Positions 7,229 to 14,488 of a DNA stretch of 16,769 bases are shown here, in pieces. This DNA is from Candidatus Margulisiibacteriota bacterium (GTDB lineage: Bacteria > Margulisbacteria > WOR-1 > O2-12-FULL-45-9): assembly GCA_028714935.1 (NCBI GenBank), contig JAQTLJ010000006.1, forward strand, positions 1-16,769, read 5' to 3'. The first letter of the stretch is position 1. Each line of letters begins with the position of its first letter. Below the pieces are notes generated by a model. The model was not told where the DNA came from. It saw only the letters and a list, made by a program, of their open reading frames with translations, and searched no databases. The position numbers were made by a program, and so were the translations under genes.

Positions 7229-9352
7229 ATGTTTTATAACAAGTATTCCAGCTATAATAACATAGACCTTTTAAAGGCGAGCAAGCCCCGCAAGACCTTG
7301 ACGGCTGATGCGCCCGACATCTCCAACTTTATCACCACCAGCGCCAACCTGAAAAAACTGGCGAATTTTGGCATGTCCCTGCTCGGCTTCTTGCCCGATT
7401 TTGAGCGGTTGATGTTCGCCGGCAAGATGAGAGGGACAGAACACTGCATATCGCATGACGTTGATGATTTCGAAGAGACCTGGGTAAGCAACGAGTGGAT
7501 AGAAGCGTACAATCGTCATAAAGCTTCTGTTGCTGACGCTGAAGCCTGGGGTTTGGAAAATATCGGCTCGTACGACTCGAATGATGATGGCTACATCTCA
7601 AACGAAGAGAGTATCCTCTGGGCGCAAGAGGACAGGGGAGACAGCGACCCGGTAAACGACGGCTTTGAAAGTTGGCGCACCGACTGGATCTCCGGCGTGG
7701 TCCACCGGACCGCGCCTTTTGAGCGGGCCGGAGATGTCGCCGGCCAGGATGCCGGGGCCTATTTTGAAAATATCGATTTTATGTCCAATACCGGTAATTG
7801 TATCAAGCAGAAAGATAATATTACTGCAGACGATGCCCAGGCGCTGGCGTTGGCCGACCGGGCTTATTTTATCGATGGCGGCGCCTATGACCAGAGCTTT
7901 AATTTCCTGGATGCGATCGGCGCCGACTGGGACGATGTCAAGGACCTGATGCAGAACACTCTGGGCGGAAAGAGCATTTATAATATCGTGATGGACCGCG
8001 ATTATCAGGACTTGAGCCCGAGGCAGGCGGCCCTGTTCATCGCTTACGCGTTTGAAAAACGCGAGTCCGCCTGGCAGTGCCTGACCGATGTCTTTGGGCC
8101 GGTCACTTCCACCCGCGATGATGAGGCGATGATGGCGGTGGTCGACAGTTTTATCAACAGCAATAACCCGTATGTCAACCACCACGCGCTGTCGCTCTTC
8201 CCGTTTTTCCTGGAGATCCAGCACTCGGGGATCAACCGGCTGTCGACTTTTTATGAGAGTGTGGAAGGTTCCGGCTGGGAGGCTTCGGTTTTGGACAAGG
8301 CGAGGATGTGGGAATTTGTGCAGTGGATGGGTGGCGAAAGCTATAACAACAGTGATATTGACGATGCGGATAAGACTGGAAAACTTTATGAATTTAGAAA
8401 CCTCTTTGCCGAAGGGGAAGCCGATGAGGATGCGACAGCTTATAACGCGGTCAATACCTTGATCGATAAGTGGTTCGGCGCGGCTAATCCCGAGAACGGC
8501 CGGCCGGTCAGTGAATCCCCCGGTGATGACGCGGAAGTTGCCTTGCCGGATGCCAGTGACAGCGGCTGGGTCAATATCTCCAACCTTTCCGTCTACGCGT
8601 ATAATAATTCTACGAGCGCTTGGGAAGAAGGTTTTTCCGCCGCCTATGCCTATGTCCCGCATGTTGACCATCCGGCTTATTCCTGGGATAGGAAGTGGGT
8701 CAATACATTATATGTGAAGAACTCCGCCGGTACAGTAGCGGAAGTCAACGGCTACGACGCTGGCTGGGCGGATATTATGTATGACCTGTGGTCGCAGGGG
8801 GCGATCAACTCCCGCATCAGTCCTTTGGTTGACGGGTCGGGCCACCCAGCATATGCCGCGTCCCAGACCCAGGGACTGATGTCTTTGATCGCCGGAGCGG
8901 AGTTTTCAAATAACTGGGTGATCCACGCGGCCGGCATGTTTTCGCGCTGGGGCGTCGGTCTGGATAACAGCAAGATGATGGAAGCCTGGGCGAACAGGAG
9001 AGTCGCCTCTGCCAGGGATTCCCAGAACAAGAAAGACTATGCGGAGCGGATGGATGAGCTCCAGTATGAAGAATCTGCTTTGCAGAGGAACGCCCTGAAG
9101 AAGGTGGCCGAGAAGAAAACAATGTTCAAGAAAGCTCTGGAAAAGGCCAAGGGGACGAAAAATACGGGCAAAAAGCCTAAAACTCCTTCGAGCAACACCG
9201 GATCGGGCGGGGGCAAAAGCGGCGGCAAAACGACATATTCTAATGGCTCTCAATCAGAGTACCAGAAAAGCCTGCAAAAATTCAGCCAGAGGCTGCTGGG
9301 CGGGATCAATAAACGGAAAGCCCTGCTCCAAAAAATGAAGAGCGGCGAGTGA
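7229..9352 (+). CDS. 707-aa protein with an EF-hand-type calcium loop and basic helical tail, function unknown
   Basis: It starts 20 bases after the 103-aa gene. No clear SD precedes the ATG, so translation may depend on coupling. It has no signal peptide or obvious transmembrane helix. Residues 116-127 (D-x-N-x-D-G-Y-I-x-x-x-E) match the canonical EF-hand loop at every ligand position. A second acidic stretch near residues 375-385 (D-D-A-D-K-T-G) is only a degenerate match. The middle (about 130-580) looks globular, rich in Trp, Tyr, Asp and Asn. From about 585 the chain is helical and Lys-rich, with a Gly/Ser/Lys linker at about 645-675 and a final basic helix. It could be a large exported effector, tip or cap protein with a calcium-stabilised or calcium-sensing domain. 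I recognise no full-length family. Confidence 0.82.
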   Translation: MFYNKYSSYNNIDLLKASKPRKTLTADAPDISNFITTSANLKKLANFGMSLLGFLPDFERLMFAGKMRGTEHCISHDVDDFEETWVSNEWIEAYNRHKASVADAEAWGLENIGSYDSNDDGYISNEESILWAQEDRGDSDPVNDGFESWRTDWISGVVHRTAPFERAGDVAGQDAGAYFENIDFMSNTGNCIKQKDNITADDAQALALADRAYFIDGGAYDQSFNFLDAIGADWDDVKDLMQNTLGGKSIYNIVMDRDYQDLSPRQAALFIAYAFEKRESAWQCLTDVFGPVTSTRDDEAMMAVVDSFINSNNPYVNHHALSLFPFFLEIQHSGINRLSTFYESVEGSGWEASVLDKARMWEFVQWMGGESYNNSDIDDADKTGKLYEFRNLFAEGEADEDATAYNAVNTLIDKWFGAANPENGRPVSESPGDDAEVALPDASDSGWVNISNLSVYAYNNSTSAWEEGFSAAYAYVPHVDHPAYSWDRKWVNTLYVKNSAGTVAEVNGYDAGWADIMYDLWSQGAINSRISPLVDGSGHPAYAASQTQGLMSLIAGAEFSNNWVIHAAGMFSRWGVGLDNSKMMEAWANRRVASARDSQNKKDYAERMDELQYEESALQRNALKKVAEKKTMFKKALEKAKGTKNTGKKPKTPSSNTGSGGGKSGGKTTYSNGSQSEYQKSLQKFSQRLLGGINKRKALLQKMKSGE

Positions 9353-9382
9353 TAATTTACCTTTAAAACCGCGAAATACACG

Positions 9383-9411
9383 CAAGTTTTCCCCTTCTAA
9401 ACTCGATATAT
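9383..9411 (+). promoter_or_regulatory. Sigma-28-like promoter P3
   Basis: CAAGTTTT (9383-9390), 13 bases, CGATATAT (9404-9411), the same layout as P1 and P2. It lies between the 707-aa gene and the next operon. The predicted start falls about at the SD (GAGGAAG, 9418-9424), so the leader would be only about 10 nt. A TATAAT at 9409-9414 is a possible sigma-70 -10 box, but no good -35 box sits at the right distance. Confidence 0.6.
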
Positions 9412-9427
9412 AATATAGAGGAAGCAT

Positions 9428-9946
9428 ATGAGCGAACTGTCTTTAAATATAGGTATTTCCACCGGCGCCAAGGAGCATGCCATCAAGAAACCGGTGCTGG
9501 CGCCCAAGCCCCAGGAAGAGGCTTTTGTGGTCAGCCATGGGGTGAGGGAGTCCGGGTTTGAATGGGTGGAGAATGAAAAGTCCGAAGTCAGCCTGATGAA
9601 TGAGATCTCCGATACGGAATTGATGTTCACCACCTCGACCACGGATACCGGCGCCAAAGTCGCCCGCTCGGGCGTCTTCTCGCAGGAAATGCTCCAGGAC
9701 ATGAAGAACCGGTTCAAGAAGCTTTTTGTCTCAGCTTATTCCAACGCTTTTTCCCATAACCGCCTGCTGGCCAAGGTGGCCGAATGGATGGTCGGTAATG
9801 TCATGGAACGGCTGGCCTTGATGGGGATCTCGATCGCCGAGCTGGACGAGCTGAAAAGCCAGGTCAGGGCGGATCTGATCTCCCAGAATAAAGTGGCTAT
9901 GGGCCAGGTCGTTTATGATGAGACAATGCTGGAGATAGTCGGATGA
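9428..9946 (+). CDS. Hypothetical protein, first gene of a five-gene operon (172 aa)
   Basis: Family not recognised. The ATG follows GAGGAAG by three bases. Residues 1-85 look flexible (Ser/Thr/Glu-rich, few long hydrophobics). Residues 86-172 look helical: a basic helix (MKNRFKKLFVSAY), then a hydrophobic amphipathic helix (VAEWMVGNVMERLALMGIS) and an Asp/Glu-Leu helix. There is no signal peptide. The stop overlaps the next start by four bases (ATGA), implying coupled translation. A disordered N-terminus with a helical C-terminus is common in secreted substrates and in secretion regulators, but no specific role can be claimed. Confidence 0.8.
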   Translation: MSELSLNIGISTGAKEHAIKKPVLAPKPQEEAFVVSHGVRESGFEWVENEKSEVSLMNEISDTELMFTTSTTDTGAKVARSGVFSQEMLQDMKNRFKKLFVSAYSNAFSHNRLLAKVAEWMVGNVMERLALMGISIAELDELKSQVRADLISQNKVAMGQVVYDETMLEIVG

Positions 9947-10329
9947 ACAAGAAGAAAAACGCGCAAAAAAGACTGGTCAATGAACTGAAGAATCAGCTGA
10001 TGATCCAGGCCGAACGGCTGGGGATTGAGGACGAATATAACCCGCTCTGCCTGGAGGAGATGAAGCTTGATTCGGTCAAAAAGATCATGACCGAATTCTA
10101 CATGGAGCGGTCAAACCTGGAATACGAGCTGAATATCATGGGCTCCAAGAAAAAAGAGATCCTGATCAAGCTGGAAAGGCTGAACTCTTACATCCGCAAG
10201 GCCGTGGGCCTGCACGCGAAACATCTCAGCACTTTTGAAACCCTGATCGAAAAAGCTACCGGCGACCGGAAGCTGACCCAGAAAGCGGTCAGCCGGATCA
10301 ATCCGGTCAGGGTCAAGGCGGCGGCATAA
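9943..10329 (+). CDS. Basic coiled-coil hypothetical protein (128 aa)
   Basis: Almost wholly helical and charged. It starts with a Lys-rich segment (MNKKKNAQKRL), continues through heptad-like helices around residues 38-85 (ERSNLEYELNIM, KKKEILIKLERLNSYIRK) and ends with a basic tail (residues 107-128). The start is set by the ATGA overlap with the gene before, and its TAA shares one base with the next ATG (TAATG). Size and position resemble the small coiled-coil stalk or chaperone proteins found in secretion operons (FliJ/YscO-like), but the match is only in general character. Confidence 0.78.
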   Translation: MNKKKNAQKRLVNELKNQLMIQAERLGIEDEYNPLCLEEMKLDSVKKIMTEFYMERSNLEYELNIMGSKKKEILIKLERLNSYIRKAVGLHAKHLSTFETLIEKATGDRKLTQKAVSRINPVRVKAAA

Positions 10330-11363
10330 TGAAATTATCGATCTGCATGATAGTCAAGAACGAAGAGCAGGTCCTGGCCAGGACCCTGCCGAACCTCAGC
10401 AAGTATGCTGATGAGATCATCCTGCTGGACACCGGCTCAACGGACAAAACTGTCGAGGTCGCGCAAAAGTTCGGCGCCCGGGTCTATAGTTTTGTCTGGA
10501 GCAATGATTTTTCCGCCGCGCGCAATGAATCCTTAAAGCACTCAACCGGCGACTGGATCTTATGGATTGATGCCGATGAGTATCTGAAAGAAGAAGACCT
10601 GGCCGCGCTAAAAGCGGCGATCAGCGATACGGCCGAGAACGCTTTCCGGCTGACGATCTATGAGTCAAAGTACGAGCAGTGCGAGCAGACGACCGGCTAT
10701 TTAAGGGAAAAGCTTTTCCGCAACGGTCTGGGCTACCATTTTGAGCGGGCGATCAATGAGCAGCTGTATGACGGCGCGGGCAAGCTGGTCTCGGGCCAGG
10801 CTATCCCGGTCGCGATCTATCACTGGGGAAAACACCTGGCCGAAAACCGGATGAACGAGAAACGGGAAAGATATGTCAGGCTTTATTCCGCGTGGCTGGA
10901 AAAAAACCCGGACGATCCGTTCGTCCATTTTCTGCTGGCCAATGTTTATGAAGAGCTGGGCCGGCTGGAAGACGCCCTGTCATACCATGATCGGGCGTAT
11001 CAGCTTGCTCCGACCAAGGTTATCGGCAGGCAGGCGCTGGAGAAAAAGGCCAACCTGCTGCTGCGGGCTAAAAGACTGCCGGAGGCGGCCAAAGCGGCGG
11101 AAGCGCTGCTGCAGATCGATCCTCAGAACATTCCGGCCCGGAATGTTTTTGCCAGCATCTACCTGGTCATGGGAAAGATCGACAATGCAATTGAAATTTT
11201 GACCGCGGTCATCGGTACCAGGATCCAGGGAGAAGTGGAAAATATCTACCAGACCAAGGCCTGGCCGCACTTTCTGCTCAGTAAAGCTTATGAGCTTAAG
11301 GGCGACGCGGAAAAAGCCCGGGAAAACTTTGAGCAGTTCCAAAGCATCACGGGAGTGAATTAA
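10329..11363 (+). CDS. GT2 glycosyltransferase with C-terminal TPR repeats
   Basis: The N-terminal 200 residues are a GT-A fold family 2 glycosyltransferase. They begin LSICMIVKNEE (nucleotide-binding strand), continue DTGSTDKT near residues 36-43 and NDFSAARN near 58-65, and carry the metal-binding D81-A-D83 in WIDADE. Residues about 195-340 are TPR-like helical pairs (for example FVHFLLANVYEELGRLEDALSYHDRAYQLAP in sense, shown in part as LANVYEELGRLEDALSY). This layout is a common bacterial GT2-TPR type that adds sugars from nucleotide donors to proteins or glycans in the cytoplasm. It sits within a coupled operon (TAATG overlap before, one base to the next gene) of unknown helical proteins, which suggests that it glycosylates one of them or their partners. 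The target and sugar cannot be read from the sequence. Confidence 0.88.
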   Translation: MKLSICMIVKNEEQVLARTLPNLSKYADEIILLDTGSTDKTVEVAQKFGARVYSFVWSNDFSAARNESLKHSTGDWILWIDADEYLKEEDLAALKAAISDTAENAFRLTIYESKYEQCEQTTGYLREKLFRNGLGYHFERAINEQLYDGAGKLVSGQAIPVAIYHWGKHLAENRMNEKRERYVRLYSAWLEKNPDDPFVHFLLANVYEELGRLEDALSYHDRAYQLAPTKVIGRQALEKKANLLLRAKRLPEAAKAAEALLQIDPQNIPARNVFASIYLVMGKIDNAIEILTAVIGTRIQGEVENIYQTKAWPHFLLSKAYELKGDAEKARENFEQFQSITGVN

Positions 11364-11364
11364 G

Positions 11365-12963
11365 ATGGTAATGCAACAGATAAATCAGCAGCAATTGGCG
11401 ATCGCCTCCAACCTGGCGGCGCTCGAAAACCTTGACCAGGTTCTTCGTTCCGAGCTTGAACGGAAGATCGATACCGATAATTCCGCTAAAGTTGAAGAGC
11501 GGATAATCGATAAAGCCCTGGAAGGCAAGACCGCAAAACTGGGGATCGAGATCCTCGGCGGGTTGGTCGCGAAATTGGCTGACACGCTGAACCCGTCACA
11601 AAAGCTCCAGGGCAACCTGGAAAAGGAATTCGGTTTTCTGCTCGACTCCAAAGAAGAAAAGCAACGCGATTCGATCGATATCAGGAATCCGATCACGCGG
11701 ATGACCAAACCGCAGAACCAGAATCAGCAGCAGTCAGGTTCCGGTGAACAGGGTGGAGATGGGCGCGGCCAGAGTCCTACGGTTGACATTAAAGAATACA
11801 TCGGCGCTTATTCTCAGTCACTGGTCAACGGTGGAGGAGAAACGAAGAAAAAACTGGAACAGATGGAAAACCGCCTGCTGAGCGAAAAAGGCCTTACTCT
11901 GAAAGACCTTCAGAGCATGAAAGTGCAGGTGGCGAACACTGTCCGCACCGAGATAATGAATCAGTTGAAGGATTCTTATCTCAAGCAGGTCCTGGCCAAG
12001 AGCAAATCGGTTGAATGGCTGATCGCCCGGAAAGAAGAGAAGGGCATGGTTGATTTCGCGTTCTTTAATGATAATCTCGGCAGCTTTGATTTTGGCGGGT
12101 TTGAAGGGAATCTGCAAGGTACGGTCACCAGAGCCCGGGTGGAAACCCACGGCGAACTCAAGGAATTCATTAACGATGAGCTGTCCAAGCAGGTCATGAA
12201 AAAGACGATGGGCGACACGAGCAAGGCAGTGGAAAAGGATATTGATTCCCTGATCAAGCTGGGGACGAAGGTCGGCTTTGACTTCCAGTCATTCATGGCG
12301 AAGATCCCGGAAATGGCGGATAACCTGGGCGCGGCCCCGACGCTCCTTTACGTCGGCACCGAGACCAACACCAACGACGATCAGCGGGAAAAACACCAGT
12401 ACCAGTTCACCCGCGAAGAAGAAAAAGAGGTCATGACCGACAAGCTGCGGGCGCTTTACATGCGCCGGGCAATGTACGGCGACCTGCGCACGGTGATGGA
12501 AACGCAGTTCAAGATGATCACGACCAAGAACGGGTTGGTCAAGCTGGGCGTCAGCCACTTTGACGAGATCGAGGCTGAGGGGAAGGCGCTGGCCAAAGTG
12601 AAGCTGTTCGACATGCTCAATGAAGGCTTTGAAGAACGGGCGACTTATGCTAAACTATCAGGCGAGGCCTGGAAGATGACGGAGCGGAAGATCAAGACCG
12701 TCCTCAAGAACCTGGAAAGGCTGGGCATCAACCTGACGCAGGTGGAGCTTAACCAGCTCCGCGACCGGGCGAATTATAAGATGTTCCGCGTGGCGGAGGA
12801 TGAGCTGGCGCTGCTGAACACGGCGATCGAGTCGCGCGGTGAGATGCTTTACTTGACGCAGAAAAGGAAACTTGCGATTGGAATTGTGGATAGGCTGGCG
12901 CAGGAATCAGGTTTTGAGGCGCCGGGACATGAGATCGAGTTGTCGGTAAGAGAAGCATGCTAA
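11365..12963 (+). CDS. 532-aa helical protein of unknown function
   Basis: Its ATG follows the TAA of the GT2 gene by one base, with GGGAG upstream near 11350. It is mostly helical. Residues 1-105 are helices; 114-135 a Gln/Gly/Ser-rich linker; 155-235 a helical region; a short Phe/Gly patch lies near 230-250 (FFNDNLGSFDFGGFEG); a long helical bundle runs from about 260 to 520, with coiled-coil stretches such as EEEKEVMTDKLRALYMRR. There is no signal peptide, Cys is nearly absent (one, the last residue), and no transmembrane helix is seen. Type III gatekeepers (YopN/TyeA, InvE, CopN) also have a flexible N-terminus and helical bundles, but they are usually 290-420 aa and I see no definitive motif. 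It could be a scaffold or export-control protein. Confidence 0.82.
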   Translation: MVMQQINQQQLAIASNLAALENLDQVLRSELERKIDTDNSAKVEERIIDKALEGKTAKLGIEILGGLVAKLADTLNPSQKLQGNLEKEFGFLLDSKEEKQRDSIDIRNPITRMTKPQNQNQQQSGSGEQGGDGRGQSPTVDIKEYIGAYSQSLVNGGGETKKKLEQMENRLLSEKGLTLKDLQSMKVQVANTVRTEIMNQLKDSYLKQVLAKSKSVEWLIARKEEKGMVDFAFFNDNLGSFDFGGFEGNLQGTVTRARVETHGELKEFINDELSKQVMKKTMGDTSKAVEKDIDSLIKLGTKVGFDFQSFMAKIPEMADNLGAAPTLLYVGTETNTNDDQREKHQYQFTREEEKEVMTDKLRALYMRRAMYGDLRTVMETQFKMITTKNGLVKLGVSHFDEIEAEGKALAKVKLFDMLNEGFEERATYAKLSGEAWKMTERKIKTVLKNLERLGINLTQVELNQLRDRANYKMFRVAEDELALLNTAIESRGEMLYLTQKRKLAIGIVDRLAQESGFEAPGHEIELSVREAC

Positions 12964-12964
12964 A

Positions 12965-12972
12965 AAGGAGGG
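12965..12972 (+). promoter_or_regulatory. Strong ribosome binding site
   Basis: AAGGAGGG lies seven bases before the ATG at 12980 and directly after the stop of the 532-aa gene. It supports that start and suggests the 126-aa protein is made at a higher level than the genes before it in the same message. Confidence 0.75.
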
Positions 12973-12979
12973 AAATAAC

Positions 12980-13360
12980 ATGAGCGGCGGAGAAATTGGA
13001 TCCGGTTCGTTCGGTGTGGATGGGATTAAAAGCGCGGTCAGCGGTCTGGCGAATCTTTCCCAAAAAGCTTTGGAAGTGGTTGCCGAGTTCGAAGCGTTCG
13101 TGAAGACGATCGATGCAGCGGTCGAAAAGGATCGGCTGGAAGATATTGCCGCCGAGCTGGAGAGGTTGCGGGCAGCGATAAGCGGAGCTGGCGCCGGCGT
13201 CGGCCGGGCCGCATTAGCCAGCCTTGACAGGTTACAACAGGCCCTGGACCAGGCAAGGATCAGCGGTGTTGGCTTTAGCACATCATTGACCACGCTTCAG
13301 AACGGTATAGATCGTTTAAGAGACGAGTTGAGGGAACAACTGCCGCCTGTTGGCGCATAA
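12980..13360 (+). CDS. Small helical hypothetical protein, last gene of the operon (126 aa)
   Basis: Family not recognised. A Gly/Ser-rich N-terminus (1-15) is followed by three amphipathic helices: about 16-50 (Ala/Val-rich), 53-70 (DRLEDIAAELERLRAAIS) and 78-120 (ending in LRDELREQL), with a Gly-Ala turn at 71-77. There is no Cys, Trp or Tyr, no signal peptide and no membrane segment. Low sequence complexity, length and strong SD are in keeping with a small structural or secreted subunit. The predicted -35 box of the next promoter lies inside its last codons. Confidence 0.78.
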   Translation: MSGGEIGSGSFGVDGIKSAVSGLANLSQKALEVVAEFEAFVKTIDAAVEKDRLEDIAAELERLRAAISGAGAGVGRAALASLDRLQQALDQARISGVGFSTSLTTLQNGIDRLRDELREQLPPVGA

Positions 13361-13378
13361 TAAGATCTGTGCTACAAT
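13350..13378 (+). promoter_or_regulatory. Sigma-70-like promoter for the modification genes
   Basis: TTGGCG (13350-13355), 17 bases, TACAAT (13373-13378). Both boxes are close to the TTGACA/TATAAT consensus at ideal spacing. The start would fall at about 13384-13387, so the message for the ATG at 13388 would have almost no leader, and no SD precedes that ATG. This differs in class from the three CAAGTTTT/CGATA sites and marks a separate unit. Confidence 0.6.
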
Positions 13379-13387
13379 AGTCCCGCT

Positions 13388-14488
13388 ATGAAAATCCTCT
13401 ATGTCGCCCACGGTGACTACTGGGGTTCCACCTGGCCCTATGCTTTTATCGACCAATATATCATCCGCAGCTTAAAAAAGATGGGGCATGATGTTAAAGT
13501 TTATGACATCTTCGCCCGGGCTGATATCCTCAAGAATTTTATCCTCAAAGTTGCTAAAGAGCAAAATTTCAGTCAGGACCAGACACTGGCCATTCTCGAT
13601 GACCGGGCGTCGGCCGACCTGCCGCTGGAAGTGATCAACTACGAGCCGGACCTGGTCCTGCACATTGTCGGCCGCTTAGGTGAAAGGTGCCTGCAGGCGC
13701 TGAAGAAGTTAAAGGTCAAGACCGCCATCTGGTTCCTGGATGACCCGCAGGAGATATTAAAGACCTCTAAGATGGGTCTTTTATATGATCATGTTTATAC
13801 GGTGGAATCGCAGTGTGTTGAGGCCCATCGGCGGGCCGGTTCTAAGAGTGCGGAATTCCTGCCGCTGGGCTGTGACCCGGAGGTCCAGCGCACTTTCCCG
13901 GTCGAAGACAAGTATCAGAGCGATATCTGTTTTATCGGTGTCTGTTTCCCGCGCCGCCTGCAGTTCTTTGACGAACTAGCCGATTTCCTTCAAAAGTACT
14001 CTGTTAAGATCATCGGCGGCGGCAAGAATATCGGGGCGCCGGGCGACCCCTGGCTGTGGAAAAAGAAATTAAAAAGGGCTGATGTTCTGGAAAAATTCAT
14101 CATTGATGAGATAGTTTTTCCGGAGGAAGCGGCCAAGTATTTTAACGGGGCGAAGATCAACCTGAATATCCATCGGGCGGCCCAGGATGACAGGTTCCGG
14201 GGAGCGCACGATATTATGCCGACCAGCGTTTCCGGCCGGACGTTTGAGATCGCCGGCTGCGGCGCGTTCCAGCTGATCGACGATCTGAGGCAGGATTATA
14301 AAATACATTTTAAGGCTGGGGCAGAGATCGTCTCTTTTACCGACCAAAAAGATTTTATGGAAAAGGTCAAGCATTTTCTATCAGCTGAAAATGAGAGAAA
14401 ACAGATCGCCGCGGCCGCGCAGCACAGGGCTTATGCCGACCACACTTACGAACAGCGCTTAAAAGTGATCTTGGAGAAATGTCAGTAA
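13388..14488 (+). CDS. CgeB-type glycosyltransferase (GT-B fold)
   Basis: The 366-aa length is typical for CgeB-like glycosyltransferases. The N-terminus has the KILYVAHGDYWGS strand-loop and conserved aromatic residues. The middle contains TAIWFLDDPQEI near residues 116-127, as in DUF3880/CgeB proteins. The C-terminal Rossmann half carries SGRTFEIAGCGAFQLIDD (near residues 281-298), the signature donor-binding segment of this family, and ends in a helix typical of GT-B enzymes. It transfers a sugar from a nucleotide donor to an acceptor I cannot identify, in the cytoplasm. Such genes are common in flagellin-glycosylation and surface-glycan clusters. It is the first gene of a unit with its own sigma-70-like promoter and little or no leader. 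Its end overlaps the methyltransferase gene by ten bases. Confidence 0.85.
   Translation: MKILYVAHGDYWGSTWPYAFIDQYIIRSLKKMGHDVKVYDIFARADILKNFILKVAKEQNFSQDQTLAILDDRASADLPLEVINYEPDLVLHIVGRLGERCLQALKKLKVKTAIWFLDDPQEILKTSKMGLLYDHVYTVESQCVEAHRRAGSKSAEFLPLGCDPEVQRTFPVEDKYQSDICFIGVCFPRRLQFFDELADFLQKYSVKIIGGGKNIGAPGDPWLWKKKLKRADVLEKFIIDEIVFPEEAAKYFNGAKINLNIHRAAQDDRFRGAHDIMPTSVSGRTFEIAGCGAFQLIDDLRQDYKIHFKAGAEIVSFTDQKDFMEKVKHFLSAENERKQIAAAAQHRAYADHTYEQRLKVILEKCQ

Noticed and set aside
8351..8390. Second EF-hand in the 707-aa protein
   Set aside because: The Asp-rich stretch lacks the acidic residue at position 12 and the spacing of the ligands is off.
7598..8671. 357-aa open frame on the minus strand inside the 707-aa gene
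   Set aside because: It is antisense to a gene with coherent protein features, has no plausible SD or promoter, and its predicted residues show no recognisable domain. Long antisense frames are expected with this codon use.
9404..9414. Sigma-70 -10 box TATAAT as the main promoter for the 172-aa gene
   Set aside because: No acceptable -35 box lies about 17 bases upstream, whereas the CAAGTTTT-N13-CGATA layout matches the two other sites exactly. It remains a possible alternative.
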